From the NCBI RefSeq assembly GCF_018812025.1, contig NC_063058.1, positions 19,180,797-19,244,796 of the forward strand: 64,000 nucleotides of DNA, read 5' to 3'. The stretch's first letter is position 1. Each line of letters opens with the position of its first letter. A model generated the notes under the pieces. It saw only the letters and a list, made by a program, of their open reading frames with translations, was not told where the DNA came from and searched no databases. Origin of the DNA: Megalobrama amblycephala. Lineage: Eukaryota > Chordata > Actinopteri > Cypriniformes > Xenocyprididae. The translations under genes were made by a program, and so were the position numbers. Positions 38,421 through 50,299 of this stretch are shown one piece after another.

Positions 38421-40048
38421 TGCTTTCGCACCGAATAGTTCTAGGAACTCAGTTATAGGAACTAGCCACTAGGATAGTTCCTTGGGAAATAATTTATCCT
38501 ACAGGCCATGTTCCTGGTTGCATTCGCACCGGGAATAGGAACTCTGAAGCAACCGACAGTGGCGTTTTTAAAGGTGCCCTAGAATTAAAAATTGAATTTA
38601 TCTTGGCATAGTTAAATAACAAGAGTTCAGCACATGGAAATGACATACAGTGAGTCTCAAACACCGTTGTTTCCTCCTTCTTATGTAAATCTCATTTGTT
38701 TAAAAGACCTCCGACGAACAGGCGAATCTCAACATAACACCGAACGTTACGTAACAGTCGGGATCATTATTATGTACGCCCCCAACTTTTGCATATGCCA
38801 GCTCATGTTCAAGGCATTAGACAAGGGCAGCCAGTATTAACGTCTGGATCTGTGCACAGCTGAATCATCAGACTAGGTAAGCAAGCAAGAACAATAGAGA
38901 AAAATGGCAGATGGAGCGATAATAACTGACATGATCCATGATATCATGATATTTTTAGTGATATTTGTAAATTGTCTTTCTAAATGTTTCATTAGCATGT
39001 TGCTAATGTACTGTTAAATGTGGTTAAAGTTACCATCGTTTCTTACTGTATTCACGGAGATAAGAGCCGTTGTTATTTTCATTATTAAACACTTGCAGTC
39101 TGTATAATTCATAAACACAACTTCATTCTTTATAAATCTCTCCAACAGTGTGTAATGTTAGCTTTAGCCACAGAGCACTATCAAACTCATTCAGAATCAA
39201 ATGTAAACATCCAAATAAATACTATACTTACGCGATTAGACATGCTGCATGACGAACACTTTGTAAAGATCCATTTTGAGGGTTATATTAGCTGTATATA
39301 TTTGTTTATGCTGTTAAAGGCAAGCACGAGCTCCGTGGGCGGGAAGCGTGAGCATTTAAAGGGGCCGCAGCCTGAATCGGCTCATATTTAATGATGCCCC
39401 AAAATAGGCAGTTAAAAAAATTAATAAAAAAAAATCTATGGGGTATTTTGAGCTGAAACTTCACAGACACATTCAGGGGACACCTTAGACTTATATTACA
39501 TCTTTTGAAAAGACGTTCTACGGCACCTTTAAGCACAGCATTTACACAAAAAAAAATGGTGAATAGAGGATGCTGTGATCGGAGCTGTGTTTGTTGTGTG
39601 TCATGGGTTCCGTGATAATGGAGATGGAATGTAAACGCATAATTTACGCGACTGAAAGTGCAAAAAAGTGGGGCTGAGAGACGAAATCTCCGATGACAAC
39701 TTTCAGTATTACATATCATCGAGGCAGAGAAACACTACCCTGCAGATAGCAGGTAAATGCTGTTATCGCTGTTTTCCATGTTCGTGAAATAAATATGTTT
39801 ACACGACTTTTTAAAAATGCTGTGTTTGTCATGCGTTTGACCAATCAACATACACTTACGTCACTGATAGTTCCTATAATGCTAGTTTAGACCCTACTTT
39901 GAAGTAGGAGCTAATTTAGTTCCCCCAAAAGGAGTTCCTAGAACTAAAATCGTTCCTAGTTCCTGCGGTGCGAACACTGCAAAATCCGGGTACTTCAGCC
40001 AATAGTTCTAGAAACTATGAAAAGGTTCCTTTGGTGCGAAAGCCCCTA
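38421..40048. mobile_element. Nested element with GCTTTCGCACC ends
   Basis: Ends TGCTTTCGCACC (38421) and GGTGCGAAAGCCCC (to 40048) are inverse, and subterminal 'atagttctaggaact' pairs with 'ccaatagttctagaaact' and 'aggagttcctagaact'. The target duplication is unclear. The interior is interrupted by the TTAA element at 38568. Confidence 0.65.
38568..39532 (+). mobile_element. Innermost TTAA element with GGTGCC ends
   Basis: Ends TTAAAGGTGCCCTAG and CTACGGCACCTTTAA, 965 bp with TTAA on both sides. It belongs to the same family as 28300-29119. The GC-rich stretch near 39335-39375 ('tccgtgggcgggaagcg') is also shared with that copy. No transposase. Confidence 0.8.
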
Positions 40049-40335
40049 AAGTCTAAATTCAATCTATTCATCATATAAAGCAATCGCCTGGATTAATTTT
40101 ACAATCTCTTTATGAACTTTTAGAAGCATCAAAGTGGTAGAAAACCTGTATGTAAACAGATTTTGATTTATTTCTGTGAATTAGCTGTCAATGCAAGGAC
40201 AGAAACCCCTCAGATTTCATCAAAAATATCTTAATTTGCGTTACGAAGATGAACGAAAGTCTTACAGGTGTGGAACGACATGAGGGTGAGTAATTAATGA
40301 CAGAATTTTCATCTTTGGGTAAACTAACCCTTTAA

Positions 40336-43107
40336 CATGTTTTGTAAGCAAGTAGAAAAGAGCTTTACTTGTATGTCTTTTAATAGCCAAGATTGCTGCA
40401 GAGTAAACTGATGTGCCTTGACAGGGTTTTTTTGATAGCACCTCTGCCAATTTAATTTATACAACCACCCAGGCTCCTATTTATGATGTATTTTGATCCA
40501 GGACGAGTTCCTTTATTCTTTGTCATTCGCATGTAACCTCAAAGTGAACCATTTAGGCAGAGCCCTCTGTATCATTTGTGAGAGAAGGGAATGCTGCGTT
40601 TTGAGGCGAGTATGACTCACTGAACTTAAATGAGGGATGCAAAAAATGAGGCAGACATTTTCCCTTGTGGTTTGAAGTATGTTGGCATTGGGGATGATAG
40701 ATTTAAAGATTGAACATGCAGTTACGGCTCCTCACGTGTCAGATGGTGTGTTTATAATGACTTGTATCTGGTGCTAATGGGTACAGAGGTCTGATAAGGG
40801 ACGTATCCACCGGGTGACCCCCCTTCCTGATAAAGAAGGCACTGTCTGTATCACTCTGAATCACCCGGCCCTGTGTTTGTGTGTTTTTTATTGTATCCAG
40901 GCAAAGGCAGTCTGAAGTTTCCATCCTTCAGTTCAGAGCAGCACTTTCCTGAACTCCAGCCAGGAAAATGTGTGTCGGCTTGGCAGCTCGACTGTGGGAA
41001 GACTATGGGCAAAAACTGGTGGAGTTTTGCGGCAAACGGCTTTATATAGCATTACAGCTCCTCGGGAATCCCTCTTTGGTGTAGATTGAGGTATCAGTAG
41101 AGGGATACTTATGGCAAGAGCTGGAACATAGTAAGTGAAAATGAGAGATGTTGGAGTATAAGCAGCATATGACTCGGAGAAATGAGTGTATTATGGTTTA
41201 AAATTACTCATAGTGTGCATGTAAACTATAAAATGGACTTCAATAGACATTTTTTGGTCCACTTACATGAGTTTGACCCTTGGGACCAATGGCCTGTTAT
41301 CTCCAGATAAAGCTTTAATTTCATGTTCAGCTGCACAAGGAAAACAAATGCTATTCCCCGGTCTCTGCTAATTACTGACATCCCATTTCAGGAAGAAGTG
41401 TGGCCCACTCCTACTGTTTTCTCTGTTATCAACTGTACACGACTTCCTGTACGAGCACCGAAGCAGGCCGGTCCACTCGGAGAGAGAGAAACAGACAGAA
41501 AGGCTCCTGTATCAGGTTGGTGAGAGAGGCAGACTTTTATCTATCTATCTATAACACCTGTGGAAGAACAATTGCATTTTCAAATGAATCACGATTGAAT
41601 GTCCATCTTCTTACGTCTGTCTAGGAGACAAAACCAGTCACCACAATGCTTAGGGTCTTCTTAACAGATTACAAATGCTTCAGAGGACTTGCTGGCAATG
41701 TAGTTGCTCTGTTTTTGAATCCACATTGGTCACTGTATTTACTTCCTCCTGAAAATGCCCGCCTTTAAACATGAACAGTGTGATGGTGCCAAAACAACTC
41801 CCTTTACTCCATAGTATGATGAGTGGATGACTGTAGGCTTTAAAACCGACCAATCACAACCTACTTATGCTGGATGGCAGCGTATCCGACTGGAGACGTC
41901 TGCAAGGAAATGAGCAAATACATTACAATATATTTGGCAACAGCTCTGAGGAACTTTCAAATGTGAATCTGTGAAGAAACATAGGCACTTTCAAACCCTT
42001 TGAACATGAAAAATAATATTAGCACTGAAGACTCACATCATGCCTGTCCCTTTAAGGCAAATCAGTTCTCTCTGCAGCCATTATGGAAGGCAGTATAAAA
42101 GTGCAGCTCCTTTCAAACTTAAAAAATCTTAACTGTTTGTGAAGATTGTATTATAAATGTTAGCATCATGAATGTAGCTCAAATCATGTAGCTCTAAAAC
42201 AGTGTATTTTTATTTTTGTATATTTATCTGTTTGAACTATAAAGTTCATGCATGTTCCATCTAAACTCTATTAAAAGGAACACTGGCTCTTTAACTGAAA
42301 GGCGGGACCCTACAGCTGCTATATTAAGTGTTGCGATTTTTCCCATTAATTTTTCTGAGTGGTCCGTCCTCCCTTCCCTTACAATGTCTCTGATCATGCG
42401 AAGTATCCTAAAAACTCCTTACATGGTTTTGGTGGAAACATTAAACTCTGCCGAGCAGCTGATATGGACATGCTCCTGCCGTCACCACAGAGAAAAAAAC
42501 CTGAGGACTGTGTGTTTAAAATTCCCTGGTTGAAAGTCCCAGTGGACCTTCATGCTTTGCTCTCAGAGTCCGCCATCAAATTTAAGAGCTGTGCAGTGAG
42601 CACGCTTCATCCCAAAATGAGCATTTTTTAATATTTGATATGTAGTTTTGAGTTATCCCTATTATATGATTAATTATATTCCTATATTCACCCAAATGGG
42701 ACACACACAGTTTAACCCTTTAACAGTATCTAGTATCAAATGACCGTGTGATCTTTTCTATTGAAGTTAATTTTTATAAGTCGTTACAGTTAATTGGGCA
42801 TGTTGAGAGGTATTTGTAGCCGTCATAAGAAGGCAGCCTGAGGCATGTTCTTCTTTGCCTTTGTACAAGCGGATGTGATTTTCCATTCAACTTGTTAACA
42901 CACATCAGCACCACTTAACCTCCCGTTCACAACACCTGAAAACATTTCCATGGACTGTCACTGATGTCTAAATAATGTCATTAAGCACTCATAACAAATT
43001 TTTGTACATTTTATTTCAAAACACAAGTACACTGTAATAACGTTTTTGTTAGTTAATCTAAAAATGTGCTGCATATGGTAAAATCTATCATCATTGTCAT
43101 TTATATA
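40336..43107. other. Intergenic, nothing recognised
   Basis: No repeat family or gene that I can name. Frames of 60-93 codons are unremarkable. Confidence 0.45.
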
Positions 43108-44656
43108 CAGTATCTCACAGAAGTGAGTACACCCCTCACATTTTTGTAAATATTTTATTATATCTTTTCATGTGACAACACTGAAGAAATGACACTTTGC
43201 TACAGTGTAAAGTAGTGAGTGTACAGCTTGTATAACAGTGTAAATTTGCTGTCCCCTCAAAATAACTCAACACACAGCCATTAATGTCTAAACCGCTGGC
43301 TACAAAAGTGAGTACACCCCTAAGTGAAAATGTCCAAATTGGGCCCAAAGTGTCAATATTTTGTGTGGCCACCATTATTTTCCAGCACTGCCTTAACTCT
43401 CTTGGTCATGGAGTTCACCAGAGCTTCACAGGTTTCCACTGGAGTCCTCTTCCACTCCTCCATGACGACATCAGAGAGCTGGTGGATGTTAGAGACCTTG
43501 CACTCCTCCACCTTCCGTTTGAGAATGCCCCACAGATGCTCAATAGGGTTTAGGTCTGGAGACATGCTTGGCCAGTCCATCACCTTTACCCTCAGCTACT
43601 TTAGCAAGGCAGTGGTCGTCTTGGAGGTGCGTTTGGGGTCATTATCATGTTGGAATACTGCCCTGCGGCCCAGTCTCCGAAAGGAGGGAATCATGCTCAG
43701 CTCATTCATGGTTCCCTCAATGAACTGTAGCTCCCCAGTGCCGGCAGCACTCATGCAGCCCCAGACCATGACACTCCCACCACCATGCTTGACTGTAGGC
43801 AAGACACACTTGTTTTTGTACTCCTCACCTGGTTGCCACTACACACACTCGACACCATCTGAACCAAATAAGTTTATCTTGGTCTCATCAGACCACAGGA
43901 CATTGTTCCAGCAATCCATGTCTTGTGCATCATCTTTAGAAAAGGCTTCCTTCTGGGATAACAGCCATGCAGACCAATTTGATGCAGTGTGCGGTGTATG
44001 GTCTGAGCCCTGACAGGCTGACCCCTCCACCCTTTCAACCTCTGCATCTATGCTGGCAGCGCTCATATGTCTATTTCCCAAACACAATCTCTGGATATGA
44101 CGCTGAGCATGTGCTCTCAACTTCTTTGGTCGACCATGGCGAGGCCTGTTCTGAGTGGAACCTGTCCTGTTAAACCGCTGTATGGTCTTGGCCACCGTGC
44201 TACAGCTCAGTTTCAGCATCTTGGCAATCTTCTTATAGCCTACGCCATCTTTATGTAGAGCAACAATCCTTTTTTTCAGATCCTCAGAGAGTTCTTTGCC
44301 ATGAGGTGCCATGTTGAACTTCCAGTGACCAGTATGAGAGAGTGAGAGCGATAACACCAAATTTAACACACCTGCTCCCCATTCACACCTGAGACCTTGT
44401 AGTACTAATGAGTCACATGACACCAGGGAGAGAAAATGGCTAATTGGGCCCAATTGGGACATTTTCACTTAGGGGTGTACTCACTTTTGTGGCCATTAAT
44501 GGCTGTGCGTTGAGTTATTTTGAGGACAGCAAATTTACACCGTTATACAAGCTGTACATTCACTACTTTACATTGTAGCAAAGTGTCATTTCTCCAGTGT
44601 TGTCACGTGAAAAGATATAATAAAGTATTTACAAAAATGTGAGGGGTGTACTCACT
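43108..44656 (-). mobile_element. Tc1/mariner element, inactive
   Basis: The left end CAGTATCTCACAGAAGTGAG begins after TA (43106-43107). The long inverted repeats each contain two copies of a GTGAGTACACCCCT-type block (43124 and 43309 left, 44460-44505 and about 44644-44656 right), the IR/DR layout of fish Tc1 elements. The last 16 bp or so of the right end are replaced by unrelated bases, so the right TA site is lost. It encloses the broken transposase on the - strand. Confidence 0.9.
43353..44312 (-). pseudogene. Tc1-type transposase pseudogene
   Basis: Starts MAPHGKELSEDLKKRIVALH, the usual Tc1 N-terminus, with paired helix-turn-helix domains (DGVGYKKIAKML, RFNRTGSTQNRPRHGRPKK) and catalytic DDE landmarks: LWSDETKINLFG, FQHDNDPKRTSKT and SPDLNPIEHLWG. 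Damage seen: a shift out of frame near 44100-43930 giving nonsense (GSDHTPHTASN), a deletion of about 15 codons before DMDCWNN that restores the frame, and in-frame TAG stops near 43837 and 43593. It cannot make an active enzyme. Confidence 0.92.
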
Positions 44657-44719
44657 AAAGTCACTAAATTGCAAGTTTGAACAATGTCAAAACACATAAA
44701 ACAAAATAAAATGCTGATA

Positions 44720-45262
44720 GTCAGTTATCATTTACTCACCCTGGTCTTTTTCTAATGCCATATGCCCTTGTTTCTTTTTTGGACCAGAAAAGGAGAATTT
44801 CAAAATAATGTTTTTTTGTTTTGTTTTTTTTAAATGTCTCATGCTCATCCATATGATGGCAGTGAATAGGGACCATCATCAAGCTTTTAAAAAAAAAAAG
44901 ATGGAAAAGTAAAGTCATAAAGGTCCCATGCGACGTGTCATATATTACAAGAGTTCTGGGGTTAAACGATAGGGTTTGGTGAAAAACAAACCAAAATGTA
45001 ATGTCTTATTTAGCAAAAATCATGACCTTGGCCATTGGTCTTCCCATGAGACTCTATTGAACTGCGGCACTTATAAAGTGTCGTTGAATGTGACCTTTCT
45101 GTGGTACTTTTCCATCTTTTTTTAAAGGCATGATGCTGGTCACTATTCACTGTAATTATATTTCCTTTTATGATCTGAAAAAACAAAGAATGGTATACTG
45201 CATTAGAACAACACCAGGGTAAATTATGACTTAATTTTCATTTTGGGGGGAACTATCCCTTA
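44720..45262. mobile_element. MITE remnant, TTTGGGGGGAACTATCCC end
   Basis: Contains 'gttatcatttactcaccctg' at left and 'ttcattttggggggaactatccct' at right; 'tgatgatggtccctattca' style blocks pair between 44865 and 45150. It is a worn foldback of the MITE group. Confidence 0.6.
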
Positions 45263-45294
45263 TAATATGAATTGAAATGTTATGAATTGGTATG

Positions 45295-45535
45295 TTCTGG
45301 GAAAATTCTGTAATCATTCACTCACCCTCATGCTGTTCCAAACCTGTATGAATTTCTTTCATCTGCTGAACAGAAAAGAAGATATTTTGAAGAATGTCGG
45401 TAACCAAACAGTTTATGGGCCCCATAAAAAAATACCATGGAATACATTCTTCAAAATATCTTCTTTTGTGTTCAGCAGAAGAAAGAAATTCATGATAACA
45501 GAATTTTCATTTTTGGGTGTACTGTCCCTTTAATA
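45295..45535. mobile_element. Short foldback MITE
   Basis: The left part 'tcactcaccctcatgctgtt' and 'gaagatattttgaagaatg' is inverse to 'cattcttcaaaatatcttc' and 'aattttcatttttgggtgta'. Centre at about 45425. The outer left terminus is missing. Confidence 0.7.
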
Positions 45536-47497
45536 TAGCTGTCTTTCATTACTAGGTTAAATGACATAGCTTTAGCATTAGCATGTCTTTGGAACACTTT
45601 CAAAAGCATCCGCCAGTTTGAAAAAGAAATTGCCAACTCTAAAACCTTTAAAAGCTTGAAGGAGCTTTCGCAAGCCAAAAGAGGTCTTAAGAAGATCACA
45701 TTCCTCAAGAGCTCCCAATGGAAATTCAGCTTCCTCATGACCACGCCCTTTGTCTGCACATTGTTTGTGCTAATATTGGGATAGCAAAGAGCAGTGATCT
45801 CTCACACATCTGTTTTCAAATACTCATTACACCCTCAATCAAGCGAGCAGGGTAAGCGGTGGTCTCATTATTGTGTGTTCATAACCGGTACTTCCTTTTG
45901 AACTCCCTGGGACACTCCACCCACACTCATTCACTCCAGGTCGCATTCATACCGCGGGAAGTGTGTGGTCCGATAGCCGCGTATTTGGTTTCAAACCCTG
46001 TTTTTCCATGAAAAGACAAAGGTTTGATGACACTGAGCTTGGAATTCAGCCTGCAGGGTTCACAGTGTCAAAGACTGCAGTGAAGGCCATACAGTGTACT
46101 TAGCTGAGTTTTCCTTGTGTACTAATGTCCATAATGATAGACTGATGGATTTAGAGTACACACTCTAATGTAGACTGCAGAAATGAGACAATTAACCTCT
46201 CATCGGTATCCCTGAGGTGATGTTTGTGGAGCAAGGTGGAAAGGAGGTAGCCGAGGCCTAAAAATAGCCTCAACAGAACCGTAGCTTGGAAGGAAAGAGA
46301 AGGAAAGCTGTGTGTGAGCTGATAGTGTGGTCGGAGAGAACGAGGGAGAGAGAAGGCATAATTAAAGACTAAATTTAACTTGGGAATTCCACTTTGGGGG
46401 AACCCTAGATGAGCGTTTGCGTGTCTGACTACTTTAGAGGCCATTAGCAACATGCTAACCGCCCTCAACTCAAGATGAAAAAACACTACAGAAAAAACAA
46501 AACAAAAGGGCTTTTCTCTCTCTAAGTGTTCCCCTCAGCCCACACCCTTTTGGCACAGAATCAGGGCGAGTGTTCCTGTAAAACATCACTGTTGCTAAGT
46601 TTGGGGTCCGTGGCTAGCATAGTTTTAGCTAATTCAGGTAGCGCATTCAAGTGTAGTCCTCATATTCCAGTGCAAACAAGTCTGGAAAACTACTAGAGCA
46701 GTGGCGGTTGACAGTATTTGCTTTGGACCGCACGGCTACTCCAGCGTTTTCAGTGTCACCTGGCTCAAATGTACACGAAGCTAACTGGGAAAACGATAAA
46801 TAAAGCTTGAATAAAATTAATTGGTTTATGCATGTTAGCATAGTACATGCATGTTTTGCGACTATAGTCTAGCCTATATATAAATTGTGCGTGCCTTGTT
46901 GGAAGAGTAGAGTAACATCTCACAGCAAGAGCAGGCAAATCTTTCTCAGTCCATGAAGATGAGATGCACTGTAGCATTTAAAGCAGTTGGTGGCCACACA
47001 AGATAATGACAGCTACTTGACTGCTACTTTTGATATCAACCCCCACTTTGTTCAGGGACTTATTATTCCATTTCTGTTCATCAAATGTCTGTGAAATTTC
47101 TTCCATTTATGTCTCAGTTATTGAATCTTTTTATGTTCATACAAATATTTACACATAAAAATTTGCTGGGAAAAAAAGCAGTTGAAGGTGGGAATAAATT
47201 GAAAAAGCGTGTAACCTTTGTATGTAATGGAGGTTCACTGGGCCTAAATCTAGCCAATCTCTGCTCAGCTGACTTCCATTTTGATTTAGGTTTGTAAACA
47301 TGAGCATTTTAAATAAATGTAGTTCTGGTAAATCCTCTTGGCTTTAAAAAGACAAACAGTGAACTGTTCCGGCACATTGAGTGTTATCACTCTCTTTTGT
47401 TTGTTGCAATCAGTGCCTTTTTAGAGCAATGTAGCCCAGTGGAAGGGGAAATAAGTTCATCAGAGCAGAGTTGAAGCCAGGACACTTTCATGTTACA
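45536..47497. other. Intergenic, nothing recognised
   Basis: No gene or repeat family that I can name in this stretch. Confidence 0.45.
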
Positions 47498-47550
47498 TTG
47501 GTGAATTAGCTAGTAAATGAATTAGCTAGTAAATGCTTAGCTAATTCACC

Positions 47551-47552
<2 letters not shown>
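47498..47552. repeat. Perfect 15-bp inverted repeat with internal direct repeat
   Basis: TTGGTGAATTAGCTA (47498-47512) and its exact inverse (47538-47552) flank a loop that repeats 'tgaattagctagtaaatg'. It lies just before a (TA)n tract and the Tc1-like relic. Confidence 0.85.

Positions 47553-47555
<3 letters not shown>

Positions 47556-47622
<67 letters not shown>
47556..47622. repeat. (TA)n microsatellite
   Basis: A TA tract of about 60 bp directly abuts the left end of the Tc1-like element at 47623. As Tc1 inserts at TA, such a tract is an ideal target. Confidence 0.95.
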
Positions 47623-48576
47623 CCGATCATGCATAACATTATGACCACCTTCCTAATATTGAGTTGGTGCCCCTGTTGCTGCAAAAACAGCCAATCGATT
47701 GGATTGAGATCTGGGGAATTTGGAGGCCATTCAACACCTCAAACTCGTTGTTGTGCTCCTCAAACCATTCCTCAACCATTTTTGCTTTGTGGCAGGGCGC
47801 ATTATCCTGCTGAAAGAGGCCACAGCCACCAGGGAATACCGTTTCCATGAAAGGGTGTACGTGGTCTGCAACAATGCTTAGGTAGGTGGTACGTGTCAAA
47901 GTAACATCCACATGGATGGCAGGACTCAAGGTTTCCCAGCAGAACATTGCCCGAAGCATCACACTGCCTGTCTTCTTCCCATAGCGCATCCTGGTGCCAT
48001 GTGTTCCCCAGGTAAGTGACATACGCGCACCCGACCATCCATGTGATGTAAAAGAAAATGTGATTCATCAGACCAGGCCACCTTCTTTCATTGCTCCGTG
48101 GTTCAGTTCTGACGCTCACATGCCCACTGTTGGCGCTTTCGGCAGTGGACAGGGGTCAGCATGGGCACCCTGACTGGTGTGCGGCTATGCAGCCCCATAC
48201 GCAACAAATTGCGATGCACTGTGTATTCTGACACCTTTCTATCAGAACCAGCATTAACTTCTTGAGCAATTTGAACTACAGTAGCTCGTCTGTTGGATTG
48301 GACCACACGGCCAGTCTTCGCTCCCCACGTGCATCAATGAGCCTTGGCCGCCCATGACCCTGTCGCCGGTTCTCCACTGTTCCTTCCTTGGACCACTTTT
48401 GATAGATACTGACCACTGCAGACCGGGAAAACCCCACAAGAGCTGCAGTTTTGGAGATGCTCTGACCCAGTCATCTAGCCATCACAATTTGGCCCTAGTC
48501 AAACTCGCTCAAAATCCTTACGCTTGCCCATTTTTCCTGCTTCTAACACATCAACTTTGAGGACAAAATGTTCACT
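47623..48576 (-). mobile_element. Second Tc1-like element, right end truncated
   Basis: The left end CCGATCATGCATAACATTATGACCACC-type sequence starts right after the TA tract. The body encodes fragments of a transposase on the - strand. At the far side the sequence follows the element to 'gaggacaaaatgttcact' (48576) and then stops matching; no inverse of the left end is present. Confidence 0.8.
47640..48545 (-). pseudogene. Tc1-like transposase pseudogene (frameshifted)
   Basis: Transposase pieces appear in different frames: SVSIKSGPRKEQWRTGD-type and VVQSNRRATVVQIAQEVN-type DNA-binding parts (about 48440-48100), then RMRYGKKTGSVM, TYLSIVADHVHPF and the catalytic block QQDNAPCHKA (about 47815). 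The block normally reading SPDLNPIE is out of frame (PQISIQSIG). At least three frameshifts are needed to join them. Confidence 0.85.
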
Positions 48577-50299
48577 TTTATTTAATGGGTTCAGGGTGTA
48601 AGATTTGCTTACTTTGTCAAGAGATCATTGTGGTTTTATAAAGAGATGATGTCATGATGTTGCCATGTTGGAATTGTCATGTGACCTGACACGAAATTAT
48701 TTAAAATACACTCCTGTGTTCACCCAAATGTGATAATGTGATGTGATTCTGTCCAGTGTTGCAGTGTTTTCATGAGGGGACATGAAAAATTGCTGCAAAG
48801 TATAAATCACCCTGAAGCTGAAAACCTTAAATTTATACCATGTTTATCACAAGGGCCGCTTATAAAAACTTGAAACAGGATCAATGGCCAGCATTTCCAG
48901 ACTTGGCTTAAAATAAAGGGAAAAAACACACCTGTAGCTGTTAAGTAACAGCATTGGTATGCACGATCTGATATGTTGAGAGTCATCTACCTGATCTAAA
49001 CTATGCTGGAAAATGGTTTGAGGGGTCTGTCATGTGACGGAGATGAATATTCCGCCATGTGCGACTGGGAAACTGTGTCAAAGCTGCAGGACTTAAACTT
49101 GTTGAGGACTCAAGGGCTTGTTCATGCAACACCACAGAAAAAGCTGCTCCACAGATGGAAAAAACGTATTTATCTCTTCCCGCAAAGAGCATATACTCTG
49201 TCAACTAATGCAACCTCAGGCTCTGGGCGGATCCCCAATGTGTTTACCACACCTTCAGCCAGTGGTGTTCGCAAGCACAGAGCAACATGGGTATACAGAT
49301 GAAGAGATTGGGTGATTTTTGACAGGTTTATTGCGCTTGGAAAAGTTACAAAGCATGAAATTTGATCTGTATAGACAAAGGTACATGTTGGCAGAGAGAA
49401 TGAAGGCTACTTGATTTAAGTTCTTAATAAGAGTCAATGGAGAAACAAAGGCCGCTTTTATGTCTGAATGAGTAATGCAATGTTTAAGCAAAGACTTTCA
49501 TCAGTGCTATGTTGTAAAGTATATGCTATTCCTGAACTTTTGTTTCCTTCTGCTGAAGACTTTAATTGAAATATTTTGTTTCGATTGCTAATTTCCTGCT
49601 CTACAAGTCAGGAATATATTGTATATTCACACTTCATTTTTTTTTTTTTTTTTTTGTATAGTGTAATTGTACTCTAATGCATGTGAAAATGTGAGGTTCC
49701 AGACCTGGGAGGGGATGACAATAGAGTAACATTGCTATAGGCTGATTCACACGATTACTGCATGTCAGGGTTTATTATGATGTGTCGGTAAGGACATTAA
49801 CAGACCTGAGAGCTTTAGCAGATGAGCTGACTGTCAGGAAAGCCCATCTGATATCATTGTGCTGTTGTCATTGTTTTTCTGCAGGTAGAGAGATCACAGA
49901 ACCACGGAATGTGACCTTTGGCTAATTCATCAAAAATCACCAGCACTGTTTGTGCCTTAGGATGAACAGTTTTTTTTACACGTCGAGCATGTGAGTGTAC
50001 ACATCTTAATCTTTATATACATGTATGTTTAGGGCTTAAAACTAACTTTTTGCCACACCTGCCAATGGACGGTGATTTAAGAAAATTTACCAGCCATGAA
50101 ACAAAAACAGGCATTTATGACTCCAATATTTTAGATAGTGAAAATTCACAATCCTCTATTCCAATTGACCCTTTGCAAAGACCTGCCCCCCTTAGTTACT
50201 GTTGCTTTGTCACCCACACGCAGTGTAAAATACATCGCGGAGCAAAAAGGACACTGACAACACGTCGACAGACAAGACAGAGTAGGTTACTTATGATAT
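48577..50299. other. Intergenic, nothing recognised
   Basis: A T run near 49630-49655 only. No gene or element can be supported. Confidence 0.45.

Larger units (their letters stand above)
37929..40335. mobile_element. TTAA-flanked foldback MITE hosting two nested elements
   Basis: Ends TTAAAGGGTTAGTTCACCC and AAACTAACCCTTTAA. Arms pair: 'cactttatatgatgaacaga' at 38172 against its inverse near 40068, and 'cataaagagatcgtaaaact' against 'attttacaatctctttatga' near 40097. The original element was about 0.8 kb; the rest is the insertion at 38421-40048, which itself contains 38568-39532. Confidence 0.8.

Noticed and set aside
43839..44468. 209-codon frame as an intact transposase
   Set aside because: Its middle is out of frame relative to Tc1 transposase and the rest of the catalytic domain lies beyond an in-frame stop.
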